This document shows positions 44,964 to 55,344 of a stretch of 64,000 nt of DNA, piece by piece; the stretch's first letter is position 1; every line of letters starts with the position of its first letter. Origin of the DNA: Deroplatys truncata. Its lineage: Eukaryota > Arthropoda > Insecta > Mantodea > Mantidae. A program made the translations under genes and the position numbers. Under the pieces are notes generated by a model. The model was not told the origin of the DNA. It worked only from the letters and a program-made list of their open reading frames with translations, and made no database searches. Location: contig CM060984.1 in assembly GCA_030765065.1 (NCBI GenBank), positions 100,607,488 to 100,671,487 of the forward strand, written 5' to 3'.

Positions 44964-45157
44964 TGCGCCTTCCCTCTCTAGCGTGCCCCGTACTCAATGA
45001 CACATCTAAAGGGGAGTGCAAGGACTACAAAGGAATATTCGGATCATGGCTAAGGGGTAACGGCCAGACCCAAAGTAGGAACTAGGAATGCCCCAAAGCA
45101 CTTGTTCAAAACAAGTGAAGTCATATATTCTGGGTTTATTTGACAAACGCTTTCACA
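44964..45157 (-). repeat. 5' LTR of the Gypsy element, followed by a primer-binding site
   Basis: Minus strand starts TGTGAAAGCG and ends GGAAGGCGCA. Two bases later comes TTGGTGAGCATTTCGCGG, placed where a tRNA primer-binding site (TGG...) should be. TG...CA ends fit an LTR. Confidence 0.75.
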
Positions 45158-46060
45158 AAATATAAAATACCTTTTCAGATACGACATGTATTATGAAATT
45201 ATCAGTTCTCATGTGGTTGAAAATTGCAGTACAGTATTACGTAAGATTAATAATGGAAACAGAGAATAACGCTATATAACAGACCCTTGAAACTACAGAC
45301 CCTTGTAACTGTATATTCACTTCTGTCCACCTCATGCTAGGCTAAAAAGAATAAACCCGACTTTAATAAGTTCTCGTGAAACGGTAAATAAGTAATTTAC
45401 AAAACCAACCCTACAAAAAGATTTACACACATCAACAATTAACTATTGAAGCTATAAATAACAATTTAATACACCCTGGAAAAAATTGACAATTTTAATA
45501 AGCAGCCAAATTGAACATAATCTCCTAAACTGCCAACCACCTAACAATTATATAAAACTTAGGACATAACATTAATTTAAAGGTATTAAAAACTCTGAGA
45601 AAAGCTAATTCAGAAATTGTGTACATTAACCAACATGACCAGAATACAATTATAACAGCAATTCAATTTAATAAGCTAGAATTTCATCTCTGGATCCGCT
45701 AAATATTCGCTGCATACAAAACGGAAGGCTTCAGAATAAATAATAAAGGACGAGCCCTGGGAAAAATCCGGTCAGAAATCCTCTAAGAATATACCAAGTT
45801 TCATAGCTTACTAAGCCATTCGGAACTCACCAAACTTAAGATGTGTGCCGTAGCAGCGTAAAACAGAACCCAATCCAAGCCAGGAAAAGCAACGACGGAC
45901 ATCGAGCGGAGAAAAATCAATTTAGTAAGAACCAGGATGCCACCTGCCAAGATCTAATACATCCATCTAAATTTCGCTGAAAAGAAAAAAACGATGTGCG
46001 AACAGCACAGGGAATTTACGAATCGCCGTCCATTTAGTTGGAATATTCAAGCCAAATAAA
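45158..46060. other. No gene seen
   Basis: AT-rich sequence without an open frame of note. Confidence 0.35.
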
Positions 46061-47499
46061 ATCGATATGACGCTGAAGTCAGTTGACAAATGGAAAGCGT
46101 ACGAATCACATCTTGTGTTTATATTTAATTATTTAATTTGTGAAGCTGATCATGGTAAACGACAATGTGCAGTTAATTCATGAAAAACATAGATAATAAA
46201 TTATTAACCTATTTTTGCACGTTTAAAAGTGTTGCTGGGGGATACTTTGAATTGCATGGATGAACTTTTGTTTCAGGTCATCTATAGGTGCTCTCTCTGA
46301 AAAACGTTCTGCTTTAAATACACCATAGAAAAATCAGGGGGAATGAGGTCTGGTGACCGTGGGGGCCACGACTGAGGTCCACTTCGTGTAATCCCTGGGC
46401 ACCGAGCATCTCATTTAATTTATGGTGATCTATCAGAGGATAATGCGGCATGTCTCAACATATTGAAACCTCACTCTTAACCACTGATTTAGTGGCAGTC
46501 CCCATGTATGTACCCGTTTACATCCGCGTCAAGGAAATGTGACACCACGACCAACTATTTCACAACACATCATAACTTTTGGTCCATTACAGTAAGAATA
46601 CGTATTGTTACTAAACAAAACATGCCCAAGAAAGAATCGATCGGAGCACAAACGCTGTGTGATCCAGTTGCAACATGTTCCCTCTTGTATAATTATCTTC
46701 TTTCATATGTGTCAATGCTGTAATTTGAAGGGATGAAAACGTGCTGATTTTAGTATTCTGCGAACAGATTCTCTGCTGATACCACTTTCTCGAGCCATAC
46801 AGTGCACTGGTCTTTTACGGCTGGCTTCGCAATGCCTGGCTGATCTTCGTAATCACATTTATTGAATTCTGTTCCTCAGTAGCAGATTTGGGACCATCAA
46901 TTCGTTTCTTCTCGAGTATATTGAAAGATGTCTTCAATTTATGTGATATTTTGGCTACATTTTCGTGTGATGTTATTGGAATGTCAGGATGACAATGATG
47001 AAACTCAGCTACGGCTTTTCTTGTTCTTCTTGATTGTCTCCCGTAGAGCAACACTAGCTCCAATCCCTCTTCAGGACTCAACATACTTCTTTCTTAAATC
47101 ATCAATATGAATAACCTAACTGGAAACAAACAGTACTGTAATGCTTTCTTACTTTAATTTATACCTCCCAAAGAACAGAATGCTTCAATGCCGCAAAAAA
47201 TAAACGTAACAAAACAAAACTAACTGTAGCACTGTTTATGTATGTCCTACTTCAATGTATACTCCTTTTACTGTATTCCAGAGAAATTAATGGTATGATA
47301 GCCGGTGAGTAATCTTGGGATTGGAAAAGAAAATACATCAGAAACATAAATAATGGGAAAATAATTAATTATAAATTATGTAAAATAGGTATATAATGCG
47401 AGAATTGTCCCATAATACCTTACAAAATATTAACACTTCAATGTAGTTTGCATAGGAAGATTTTTCCCATTTGTCAACTGACTTTTGTGTCTCACTGTG
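46061..47499 (-). mobile_element. Mariner-like DNA transposon with terminal repeats
   Basis: AAGTCAGTTGACAAATGG at 46076-46093 is matched inverted near 47467-47483. Extending outward at lower identity gives ends at about 46061 and 47499, with TA at 47500-47501. Length 1.44 kb. The transposase lies between them on the minus strand. Confidence 0.7.
46240..47084 (-). pseudogene. Mariner-like transposase, frameshifted
   Basis: The frame 47084-46815 begins MLSPEEGLELVLLYGRQSRR and TRKAVAEFHHCHPDIPI, a helix-turn-helix start common in arthropod mariner-like transposases. Downstream, in shifted frames, are RESGIS-like repeat-binding sequence (about 46780), a first-Asp block near 46620 (VLFSNN, with Asp replaced), and a third block near 46360 corresponding to PRSPDLTPLDFF, damaged. 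Several stops. The element is inactive. Confidence 0.65.
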
Positions 47500-48800
47500 T
47501 ACCTATTGTTTTATTATAACATTGCGTAGACTATCTACTTCTGTTTCAGTTATATTATTCTAAGTATTTCTAACACTATCGCCACATACGAGGAAGCTGT
47601 GTTTAGTACTTAGTGTCCTAACATTTACTTTTGATTGTGGCATCAATCTAACCAACATACTGTTTATTTTAATAACATATCGTATAGTATTATAATGTTA
47701 TTAGTACGAATTCTAATGATTATGATGCTTATATCCGCAGCTGTGCTTCTGTGGGAGAGATTAGGGCGGGGTTTCTAACGAAGAGGTTCGAAATTCGAAT
47801 CCCGCTCCCGTCTGCAGAGTATTATATCTGTAATACATACTGTACTTTACATATACAAGTATGCAAAGAGCCACCACTCATAACTGAATAACTGATTAAA
47901 ATCTGTACCACCCTTGCAACATACAAGTAATCAACATTACATGTGCACGCTGCACAACTACCACACATAACTTAAAGAAGTGGACGACCATTCGGGAACT
48001 TGTAATCCGCAAAGGAAAAAGTATGCCTACAACATATCAGAACTTTTTTATATATTGCATAATATTAGACCGTATGTTCGCTTTCAAAGAGAGCTAAAAT
48101 AAAGGAGAGGAGTTATATTTCTGAAAACAAATAATTTATGAACCTAGCATTCCATTCCTGTCAGTGAAGTTCATATCGCAAGAGAGAAATTTGATACCAC
48201 AGGTCTTCTGTTTGGAACAAGAGGTACCCTTCCTAAATAAATAAAAATGCTTTAGAAAACTCTACTTTTAAATTTAAATTCCACGAATTAAAAAATATTC
48301 TCATATAGATACTAAGAGACCCAATACTAATATTTTATTTTCATTTGCATCTGCAGAAAACTATAATTATCTAAGATAATTATTTCTGAATAAACTAGAT
48401 AAAAATATAAATATTGTAATAGAAATAAGTAGGATGTAATTATTTTCAAAAACAGTTGTTAATAGCATACTTATTTTTAAAATAAATTGTAAACAATTTT
48501 AACAAATTGTCTAGTGTCTATATATTCTGGATCCATGTGGTAAACCTCACTGGAGGACAGATGATTTATTTATTTATTTATTTATCTATTAATAAATATT
48601 TCTCTCTGTTCAGAATTCTGATATTCTGTAATTGGGAGACAACGTGTTCTGAAAGTATTCTTTTACCTTTTTTTATTCTTGTGTCACACGAAGACTCCCA
48701 TGCTATATTTGCTACTAAAAACTGATAAAGTTTATACAATAAAACTGTCACATGAACCTTCATAATTGAATATGCAATATAAAGTCTGTCACAGAAATGT
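47500..48800. other. No gene; possible tRNA-like sequence at about 47741-47825
   Basis: GTGGGAGAGATTAGG followed by GGTTCGAAATTCGAATCCCG could be degraded A and B boxes of a SINE. The remainder is AT-rich. 48560-48590 is a TTTA tract. Confidence 0.3.
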
Positions 48801-48819
48801 TTTCTTCTTGTGTATTCTC

Positions 48820-49270
48820 ATCAGCAACTGAGAGCTGATTTCAAAGCACAATAACAATAGCTTTATTCTAAGGTACAGTCGCCTGTTATATAGGTGAATC
48901 AAGTCCTCCTTCCATCGTCTTTTCACTTCCAGGACGTTATGCCGTTGTACTATTCGTGTAGAACTCCGGTTAGAGCAACCAGATGGAAACCGACGGCATT
49001 CACTCGTCGATTCTACCTTTCCGACCTTGTCAACACACGGCTTGTATGTAAGAACAATTAATTCCACCCATCCTTGGATACATGTTCATCCCATTCTTTC
49101 TTCCTCCTTGCGATCTATTGTGTCAGTCTCGATCTTGCATATCTCTCCAATATCTTCATTTCTTACTCGGTCACACAGTGTCTTTCCAGCTATTTTTCTC
49201 AGCACTTTCATTTCGGTTGTTACCATCATTTGTTGTGTTCTTGTGTTCGTTTCCCTCATTTTAATATTGC
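48820..49270 (-). pseudogene. LINE 3' region remnant
   Basis: The minus strand reads KIAGKTLCDRVRNEDIGEIC followed by ARRRKEWDEHVS and, in a shifted frame, LEVKRRWKEDLIHLYNRRLY, matching the C-terminal end of RTE-type LINE polymerases (RDRxRNxxIR... W.GHV.R ... GRPRKRW). Stops break it. The open frames on the + strand here are incidental. Confidence 0.55.
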
Positions 49271-49589
49271 GACATAATTTTCTGTATACGTGAAAAAAAA
49301 GAAATGGGTACCTTAAACCTTTAACGAAAATTAATTTTAGGACACCAATATTCAGTTTTTAAGCATAAACGAAAGCTTAGTTTTATTCACTATAAAAGTA
49401 GCGTGTTAAGACAAATGCATCTTTGGAATTTGGTAAAATATATGAACATTTTCTATTTTTTTGCCTATTGCACTTTTATTATACTAATACGTGTACTTTA
49501 TGACTACATAATGACAATTTTAAAGGCACAATTACCTGTTTAATTGTTCCTGTACCATTTAATTAAAACGCAGCATCGAACTTTAAACT

Positions 49590-50040
49590 CCAGTTTTCTT
49601 AGTTCATTTTTTCAGCGCTTTTCACTACTCAAAACCCTCCTTGGATCACAGTTTATAACTTGTTAGCTTGAAGTTCTTAGAAGAGCTTCATGAATTATGG
49701 ATTTAAACATTTATTTCCCATAAATCACATGAAAACAAACATTTGTTCTGTTAAACTAATTAAATGAATAAATGCTTGCATAATAATTTATTTATATTAG
49801 TAAACTAAGCTCAAATAAGCTTGGTAGTGATATGATAAACCGTGAGGTATAAGGAGATTTATATATTACCATATCAAAAAGTGAGTAATTATGAATAAAA
49901 AATAAGATCTTAACAACAGTTTGACATAGCTCGTTAAAGTTTTATTTACGCTCTGTGTTTTATATTCCGAGTACGTGGTAAAAAAGTCAAATCAATATTT
50001 TTACAGATGCATTGCCTTAAGCACGGGTGTTAAGGCATTC
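49590..50040 (+). repeat. Dispersed repeat, copy 2 (unclassified)
   Basis: Homologous to 38940-39600 in the same orientation; see that entry for shared anchors. Confidence 0.55.
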
Positions 50041-51242
50041 CATTCAAAAAGAGACATATCAGTTACAGGTGATTTTAGTGTTCATTACTCTACAGAATAA
50101 ACACAAAATCTCAATTATTTCGCAACTACTAAGCCAAGGGATAATTTGATGAAACTGGTGGTTCAGTGAAGTGTCATATTTTGTCAAATATCGAAAGAAT
50201 ACAAAAGGTAGGTATCTAATTCTTACAACAGATGTTATGTGAGTTATTCATAAAAATTACTTTTTAAAATAATATAACACATATAAGAAATGTTAACTAT
50301 ATTAGTTATAATGCTTAATTACAGACTTGTACAGCATTGGATAATGAGTAACACAGAAGAGTGTTGTATTTGTACAATATACCTTATATATTTGTTCTTA
50401 AAATAACTTAAGCTACCAAGATGGTATTTCAAGCTTATGCAGTATGTATAAAACAATAATTGTGCCAATGTTATTCTATCAAGGTAAATATATGTCATAG
50501 CATCCTAAATAAATTTTATGGTAAAATTTTCATTTTTCTCTGATAAGTTATGCAATCGTTGTGCCATTTTATAGGTCACTACAGAATAGCTATAGGGTTA
50601 CATGAGTAAAATTATGTCAAAACAAAGCGAGAAATGTTCACTTCTGTGCAGAAGAAGTGGCCCAGTCACCTGACCATATTAGTAATAAATATTCAAGACA
50701 AATCCTCTTCTGTAGATACCAGAATAATAGATTCCATGTTGACTATATGAATACAAGTTGTGCTTAATTTGGGTTTTAGTTGTTTATTTGGGATAACAAA
50801 ACTGTACTCCAAGGATGTTTGTTTTTTTTTCTTTTTTTTTATTTCGTTAAGTTCCAGGTTTACAAAGCTAACCGTCGTCTATACCCTGCCCTTGTCACTT
50901 CTCTCTATGAATCGCTTGAACCAAATTTCAAGACACAAAAATTAACCAATCAACCATTTTATATTCGATATGGAATAAATAGGTGGTCAGAAACAGCCTT
51001 GCTTGATCAATTTTGCTACGATTGAAGTAAATAAGCAAAGGTGGGTAACACTATGAAATATGGATATAGACTCGACCACATGGAGGGAAGAGTGAGAAAT
51101 TATTTACTTTTGTCAAAGTGCAAAACAGTTACAAAAATCAAAAGCTTCTTTGGAAATATACATGGAGACAAAAACTGAAGTAATAGTCGTCATCGAACAG
51201 GGGTATAGCGCTGCAAGGATTGTTGAACTATATGACGTATTG
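50041..51242. other. No gene seen
   Basis: AT-rich sequence with a poly-T tract near 50822. No recognised element. Confidence 0.35.
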
Positions 51243-51386
51243 TTTGTTCAGAGTCTTTTGAGACAATGAAAGGGGGAGATAAGGATATCGGTGGCCGGTG
51301 TAGCAGCCACACGGCGCCGACTTGGGCACGAGCAACCGGTTTTCTATCTTCCCCTTCCATTGTCTCAAAAAAAACTCTGAACAAAG
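51243..51386. mobile_element. Fold-back MITE-like element
   Basis: TTTGTTCAGAGTCTTTTGAG (left) is matched inverted by CTCAAAAAAAACTCTGAACA (right). The arms are about 38 bases with minor differences. The interior is GC-richer (GGTGGCCGGTGTAGCAGCC) than the surroundings. Length 144 bp and no coding capacity fit a miniature inverted-repeat element. Confidence 0.65.
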
Positions 51387-51572
51387 TATAACTCGATGAT
51401 CCTTTGACAGTAAATTTATTAAGAAAGGGACGATTTGGCACATAAACCGGATAAGAAATTCGATGTTTATGTAAAGTTCCGTATATGATTTAGGTCTAGA
51501 TATCAATTATGTAAAATAATAGTAATAATAGTAACAGTTTCATTAAATATATTATGATGATCAGCATTATTG

Positions 51573-51586
51573 ATTCTGCCATGATG
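51573..51586. repeat. Target site duplication, left (14 bp)
   Basis: ATTCTGCCATGATG, repeated exactly at 55023-55036, bounds the Penelope/Jockey composite. Confidence 0.9.
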
Positions 51587-51766
51587 TAAGAACGTAGGTT
51601 TTCACGGCCGGTGTCACAATTATAACTAATATGATTTTCCGGGCTGTTATGCCGTGGTCTGCTGAAGAAAGATTTCCCAGACGTTTCGTCCACAACTGCG
51701 GTGGACATCTTCAGTGGCGCGGACGAAGTCTTCTCGGTGAAAGTATCGCAGCGTCTGATGCGTTGG
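51587..51766 (-). mobile_element. Penelope-like element 3' terminus, inverted copy
   Basis: 51619-51766 is a 148 bp inverted match to 54877-55024. A further 32 bp outward (51587-51618) reads, on the minus strand, GACACCGGCCGTGAAAACCT, a sequence I recall from arthropod Penelope ends. It carries a hammerhead-like motif (51680-51714). Confidence 0.85.
51680..51714 (-). ncRNA. Hammerhead-ribozyme-like motif of a Penelope element
   Basis: The minus strand reads CTGAAGA, one extra T, a GTCCAC/GTGGAC stem, then GAAAC and GTC. CCA/TGG pair outside. Identical in layout to the + strand motif at 54929-54963. Confidence 0.55.
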
Positions 51767-52019
51767 TGCTAAGGTGCTAAGGTTATTTATTGAGGAAATT
51801 ACCTGGTGCCGGTACATTAGGCCCGGCTAACAGGCTTATGTTTACATGTTTTTTACAGTTTACGTGTTAGCATTATACTATGTTTATTGTAGGAAAGAAA
51901 AAACCCATGCGGTGGCCAGCATTAGGCCACCGAGAACAGTTTTAGTTTGTAGTGTTTATCAGTTTTTGTTTTCTTAAATTTGTTTTGAAAGACATTCTTT
52001 TTCATTATGTACATATGTA

Positions 52020-52076
52020 CACACACACATACACACACACACACACACACACGCTCTCACACACATACACACATCT
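52020..52076. repeat. (CA)n microsatellite in the Jockey 3' region
   Basis: Alternating CA with short interruptions (CATACACA, GCTCTC). Confidence 0.9.
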
Positions 52077-52301
52077 GGCCATGCGAAGCACGTCCCAGGA
52101 CTAAAACTAAACACTATCACACGAGATATTTACACTAATTACACAACACAAAAGCACTATTTACACAATATTTACAGTCCGCCGTTTTGCTGTGCGGCAG
52201 CGTGTAGCAGGATGGTTGTTGCGTAGTGACGGCCTCTGCAGTAGTTGGGGTGGCCTGGGGCCTGGTGTGATGGGCGCGCTTAATGGCGAGCCGTGTTGCC
52301 G

Positions 52302-54413
52302 CTAAAACATTTTGATACGGCTGTGCTTTCTGTGTTTCGGCTCGCCACTGCCGATGCTGGAGATTAGGGGGTTTTGGTGTCCCCGTATGCGCGCCCATAC
52401 CGACGAGGCACGTTTAGTAATGGCATCAGGGATGGAGGGCATGTTTGTTTCACGGAGGATGGTTCGGTTGGATGTGAGGAGAGGAACACGAAGGATTTTT
52501 CGGAGGGAGAGGTTTTGAAGGATTTCAACGTGCCTTTTTGCAGATGCAGATGCATTTGCCCAGGCCACACATGCGTAGAGGACCACCGACAGAATGAAGG
52601 ATTTGTACAGAATAAGTTTGGATTTCAAGTTCAGCTGTTTGCTGCGGAAGACGGGGGCGCATAACTTTAACCGCTGCCGCCCTTTGTTGGCGCTATCTTT
52701 TAGGTGGGCAGTCCACCGCAATGTTCGGTCCAAGGTGACGCCAAGGTACTTAACTTGCTGGCGACAGTGCAATCTTTGACCACCGACCGTTAGGTCCATG
52801 GCCGGAAGGCGCAGCTTACGTGAAAAATAAATCAGCTGGCATTTGTTTGCATTAATTTCTATCTTCCAATCGTGGAGCCACGAGAGGAAGCGGTCAATAT
52901 ACCGCTGCATTTCTAAAAGACCGAAACGAGGATTTTTGTGGTGATTGTAGATTGCAGTGTCGTCAGCATACATTGCGATTTTGCATCTGGCGTCCACGGG
53001 AAAGTCATTGGTGAATAATGTGTATAGAAAGGGGGACATTATAGCCCCTTGAGGGACGCCAGCCCGCATAACTCGCTCCCGAGAAGAGGAGCGGCCCACT
53101 TGGACGTAGAAGCGCCGGTTTTCTAAAAAGCTCTGTATGAGGTACATGAAATTTTGAAGGCCGGGAAAATTGTGGTGCAATTTGTAAAGTAGGCCATTGT
53201 GCCAGCACCGGTCGAATGCGGCTTCTACGTCCAAAAATAGCGCCAACGTTGAAGCATCATTGTTGAACTGCTCAGTGACGTCATCCGCAAAGCGTAATAG
53301 TTGCAATTCTGTGGAGTGACCTTTTCTAAAGCCAAACTGAGATTTTGATAATTCATGTATTTCCGAAACTTGTTTTTGAAGTCGACAAAGTATAAGTTTT
53401 TCGAGCAGTTTTCCAACAGCAGACAGGAGACTAATGGGGCGGTAATTTTGTGGTTGCCTGGTGCTTTTCCCTTGCTTCGGGAGCATTATTACCTTGGCTC
53501 GTTTCCAAGTGGTGGGGAAGTAATTATGCCTCAAACAGGCGTTGAAAATCTTTGTGAGCTGCACCAGGGCTTTTCTCGGGAGATGCTTGAGTTCCTCATT
53601 AGTCACCCTGTCCGGGCCGGCGGCTTTTCCATTAGGCAAATGCCTAATTAGCTTGTACACTTCCAGCGGCGTTATGATAGGCAGTTGTTGCTCATGCTTC
53701 TGCGCCACCCAATTTTGTACCCATGTCAGAACCTCCCGTTCTTGTGCGGGGTTCGTCGTAGGATTTTCAGAAAATCTGTCTTGGAGACAGTCGGCGAAAA
53801 CCTCGGCTTTCTCCTCACCGGAGAAGTGCAGGCCGAGGGGAGTGTGAAGCGCCTCAGTGCCGGAGTTGACGCTAGAGGAGACCTTGAATGCCCTTAGTAA
53901 TTTCCATAGAGAATTGTCCGAATGTGTGGTACTTAACATTTTATTTTCCCACTGTTCAATTTTGTTCAGTTGAATTTGTTGCCGAATGATGTTGCGTAGC
54001 CATTTTGCTGCAACTTTGTATTCGGGCTGGCGGGTAAGCCGCCAAAGTCTCGTCAGGCGCCGCCTCCGGGCAATGAGCTGCTCCACCTCCGGGTACGTGC
54101 AAAAACTAGGTGGACTTGTGGTGTACGTGGTAGCGTTTCTTTTGGCCGTGCGTAGCGAGGCAGTGAAGTTTTCAATGGCGGCATCGATGTCTGCCTCGCT
54201 GTAGTATGACAGCTTAGGCTGAGCCATCCTGTGCATGTCCGACGTGAAGTTTGGCCAGTTTGTCTCTGCTCTCCGCGGCGGGCCGCTCCAGCCGGCCGTG
54301 ACTGCGCCGCAGATTTCAAAATGCACAGGTAAATGGTCAGAGTCTAAGCTGTGATACACTGTAAAATTTTGTGAAAGAGCCGCATTTTTTGTCAGCACGA
54401 AGTCACAACACAA
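52302..54413 (-). CDS. Jockey-type LINE ORF2: endonuclease end and reverse transcriptase
   Basis: Uninterrupted 703-codon frame. Residues 1-30 are the end of the AP-type endonuclease (CDFVLT, then SDHLPV, the last catalytic motif). RT motifs: NGKAAGPD at 261-268, NYRPISLLSAVGKLLEK around 323-339, QFGFRKGHST around 359-368, FLDVEAAFD (motif A) at 393-401, GVPQGAIMSP (motif B) at 452-461, MYADDTAIY (motif C) at 481-489, and VKYLGVTLD near 556. The product would copy LINE RNA at a nicked target. The first codon is TTG and the frame runs on upstream into Penelope sequence, so there is no true start: the endonuclease has been cut off. The C-terminus ends SRIKMF and a TAG. The intact RT frame suggests recent insertion. 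Not mobile alone. Confidence 0.93.
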   Translation of the reverse strand: MCCDFVLTKNAALSQNFTVYHSLDSDHLPVHFEICGAVTAGWSGPPRRAETNWPNFTSDMHRMAQPKLSYYSEADIDAAIENFTASLRTAKRNATTYTTSPPSFCTYPEVEQLIARRRRLTRLWRLTRQPEYKVAAKWLRNIIRQQIQLNKIEQWENKMLSTTHSDNSLWKLLRAFKVSSSVNSGTEALHTPLGLHFSGEEKAEVFADCLQDRFSENPTTNPAQEREVLTWVQNWVAQKHEQQLPIITPLEVYKLIRHLPNGKAAGPDRVTNEELKHLPRKALVQLTKIFNACLRHNYFPTTWKRAKVIMLPKQGKSTRQPQNYRPISLLSAVGKLLEKLILCRLQKQVSEIHELSKSQFGFRKGHSTELQLLRFADDVTEQFNNDASTLALFLDVEAAFDRCWHNGLLYKLHHNFPGLQNFMYLIQSFLENRRFYVQVGRSSSRERVMRAGVPQGAIMSPFLYTLFTNDFPVDARCKIAMYADDTAIYNHHKNPRFGLLEMQRYIDRFLSWLHDWKIEINANKCQLIYFSRKLRLPAMDLTVGGQRLHCRQQVKYLGVTLDRTLRWTAHLKDSANKGRQRLKLCAPVFRSKQLNLKSKLILYKSFILSVVLYACVAWANASASAKRHVEILQNLSLRKILRVPLLTSNRTILRETNMPSIPDAITKRASSVWARIRGHQNPLISSIGSGEPKHRKHSRIKMF

Positions 54414-54932
54414 CAGTCGGCCGGTGTTTACCGTATTCCCTGTTCGTGTGGTTCAGTGTATATTGGTACCACACAGCGGAGCGCTAACACCAGACTGAGC
54501 GAACACAAAAGGAACTGCCGCCTGGGCCATACAGAAAAATCGGCAGTCGCCGAACATGCCATTGAAGCCGAGGGCAAACACATCATTAGATTTCAGGACA
54601 CCAACATCCTTTCCTCCATAAAGCATTACCATACCCGGCTACAACGCGAAGCAATAGAGATTTATAAACATCCCAATAATTTCAATAGGAAAGAAGAAGC
54701 ATTGAAACTCAACAGTAACTGGCATCTAGTCATCAAAAACAAGAAAGGTCATACAAAACCGAAAAACACTGCGAGCCAATCAGAAGAGAGCAACAACACA
54801 GCCGGCGCCAGCCCCCTCATACCAGCGGGCCAATCAGCAGAGAGCGCCCACACTATAAAGAGAGTGGCACTAACGGCCAACGCATCAGACGCTGCGATAC
54901 TTTCACCGAGAAGACTTCGTCCGCGCCACTGA
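54414..54932 (+). pseudogene. Penelope-like element GIY-YIG endonuclease domain, 5'-truncated
   Basis: From the junction the frame reads GVYRIPCSCGSVYIGTTQRS, then LSEHKRNCRLGH, SAVAEHAIE, and IKHYHTRLQREAIEIYKHPN. VYRI and VYIG are the GIY and YIG parts; the Arg, His and Glu (REAIEIYK) are the usual catalytic positions. The CxC before YIG and the SAxAEHxxE block are typical of Penelope endonucleases, which sit at the C-terminus after a reverse transcriptase. No ATG lies at the start: the reverse transcriptase is absent and replaced by the Jockey element. The tail (about residues 95-165) is low-complexity and may be less constrained. The frame is intact to the TGA at 54930-54932. Confidence 0.88.
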
Positions 54933-55022
54933 AGATGTCCACCGCAGTTGTGGACGAAACGTCTGGGAAATCTTTCTTCAGCAGACCACGGCATAACAGC
55001 CCGGAAAATCATATTAGTTATA
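54877..55022 (+). mobile_element. Penelope-like element 3' terminus
   Basis: Right arm of the 148 bp inverted repeat (partner 51619-51766). It lies directly after the endonuclease frame and ends at the target duplication, about 32 bp shorter than the left terminus. Confidence 0.85.
54929..54963 (+). ncRNA. Hammerhead-ribozyme-like motif of a Penelope element
   Basis: CTGAAGA box (54929-54935), one extra T, stem II GTCCAC (54937-54942) with GTGGAC (54950-54955), then GAAAC and GTC (54956-54963). Helix I can form CCA/TGG. Helix III is almost absent, as reported for Penelope hammerheads, which are thought to act as dimers. Activity is not shown; the extra T departs from the textbook core. Confidence 0.55.
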
Positions 55023-55036
55023 ATTCTGCCATGATG
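55023..55036. repeat. Target site duplication, right (14 bp)
   Basis: Exact direct repeat of 51573-51586. Confidence 0.9.
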
Positions 55037-55225
55037 ATTATTATTATAATTAATAATAATTTAAAGGTAATCCACTAGTGAGAGGATAGACAACTCCCTG
55101 GCTATGTTACTCTCCGTCCATCTTTTGGAACGAGATAAGCAACTATCAACCAAGTGTCTAAAATGGTACGAGAGGGAGAAAGGAATTACAAACCTAAATA
55201 GACGCAATCCTACTTCCGCTTCTTT

Positions 55226-55340
55226 ACTTTTCCTACTAAGTATATACCTAGTACGCAGAGGAAGTATTGTATTCCACCCATAAGTTCGATACCGAGATTT
55301 CATTGGAAATACACGTTTTGAGAAACCCTGAGTACAAAAG
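55226..55340 (-). repeat. A-run repeat tail
   Basis: Minus-strand tail, from TTTACTTTTCCTACTAAGTA to a GAATCC-like end (GAGTACAAAAGAAGC), followed directly by part of a second copy. Confidence 0.6.
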
Positions 55341-55344
55341 AAGC

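Larger units (their letters stand above)
42023..45157 (-). mobile_element. Gypsy-type LTR retrotransposon, internally deleted
   Basis: Two direct repeats of 194 bp (42023-42216 and 44964-45157) flank degraded gag-pol on the minus strand. The element should copy itself through RNA and integrate by an integrase, but RNase H, integrase and any envelope are missing. The reverse transcriptase runs to about 42230 and stops within a few bases of the left repeat. Total 3.1 kb against about 5 kb or more for the family. No matching target duplication is visible. Confidence 0.8.
51767..54413 (-). mobile_element. Jockey-type LINE, 5'-truncated
   Basis: Minus-strand element lacking ORF1 and most of the endonuclease. 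The polymerase ORF ends at 52302. The 3' region (52301 down to about 51767) has a (CA)n block at 52020-52072 and, on the minus strand, CAATAAATAACC followed by a tandem CTTAGCAC near its end. 5' truncation is typical of target-primed reverse transcription. It lies between two outward-facing Penelope termini. Confidence 0.85.

Noticed and set aside
47741-47825. tRNA gene near GGTTCGAAATTCGAATCCC.
   Set aside because: The B-box-like part is palindromic and no complete cloverleaf can be drawn; at most a decayed SINE.
53005-53847. Several frames opposite the Jockey polymerase.
   Set aside because: Shadows of the 703-codon reverse transcriptase frame.
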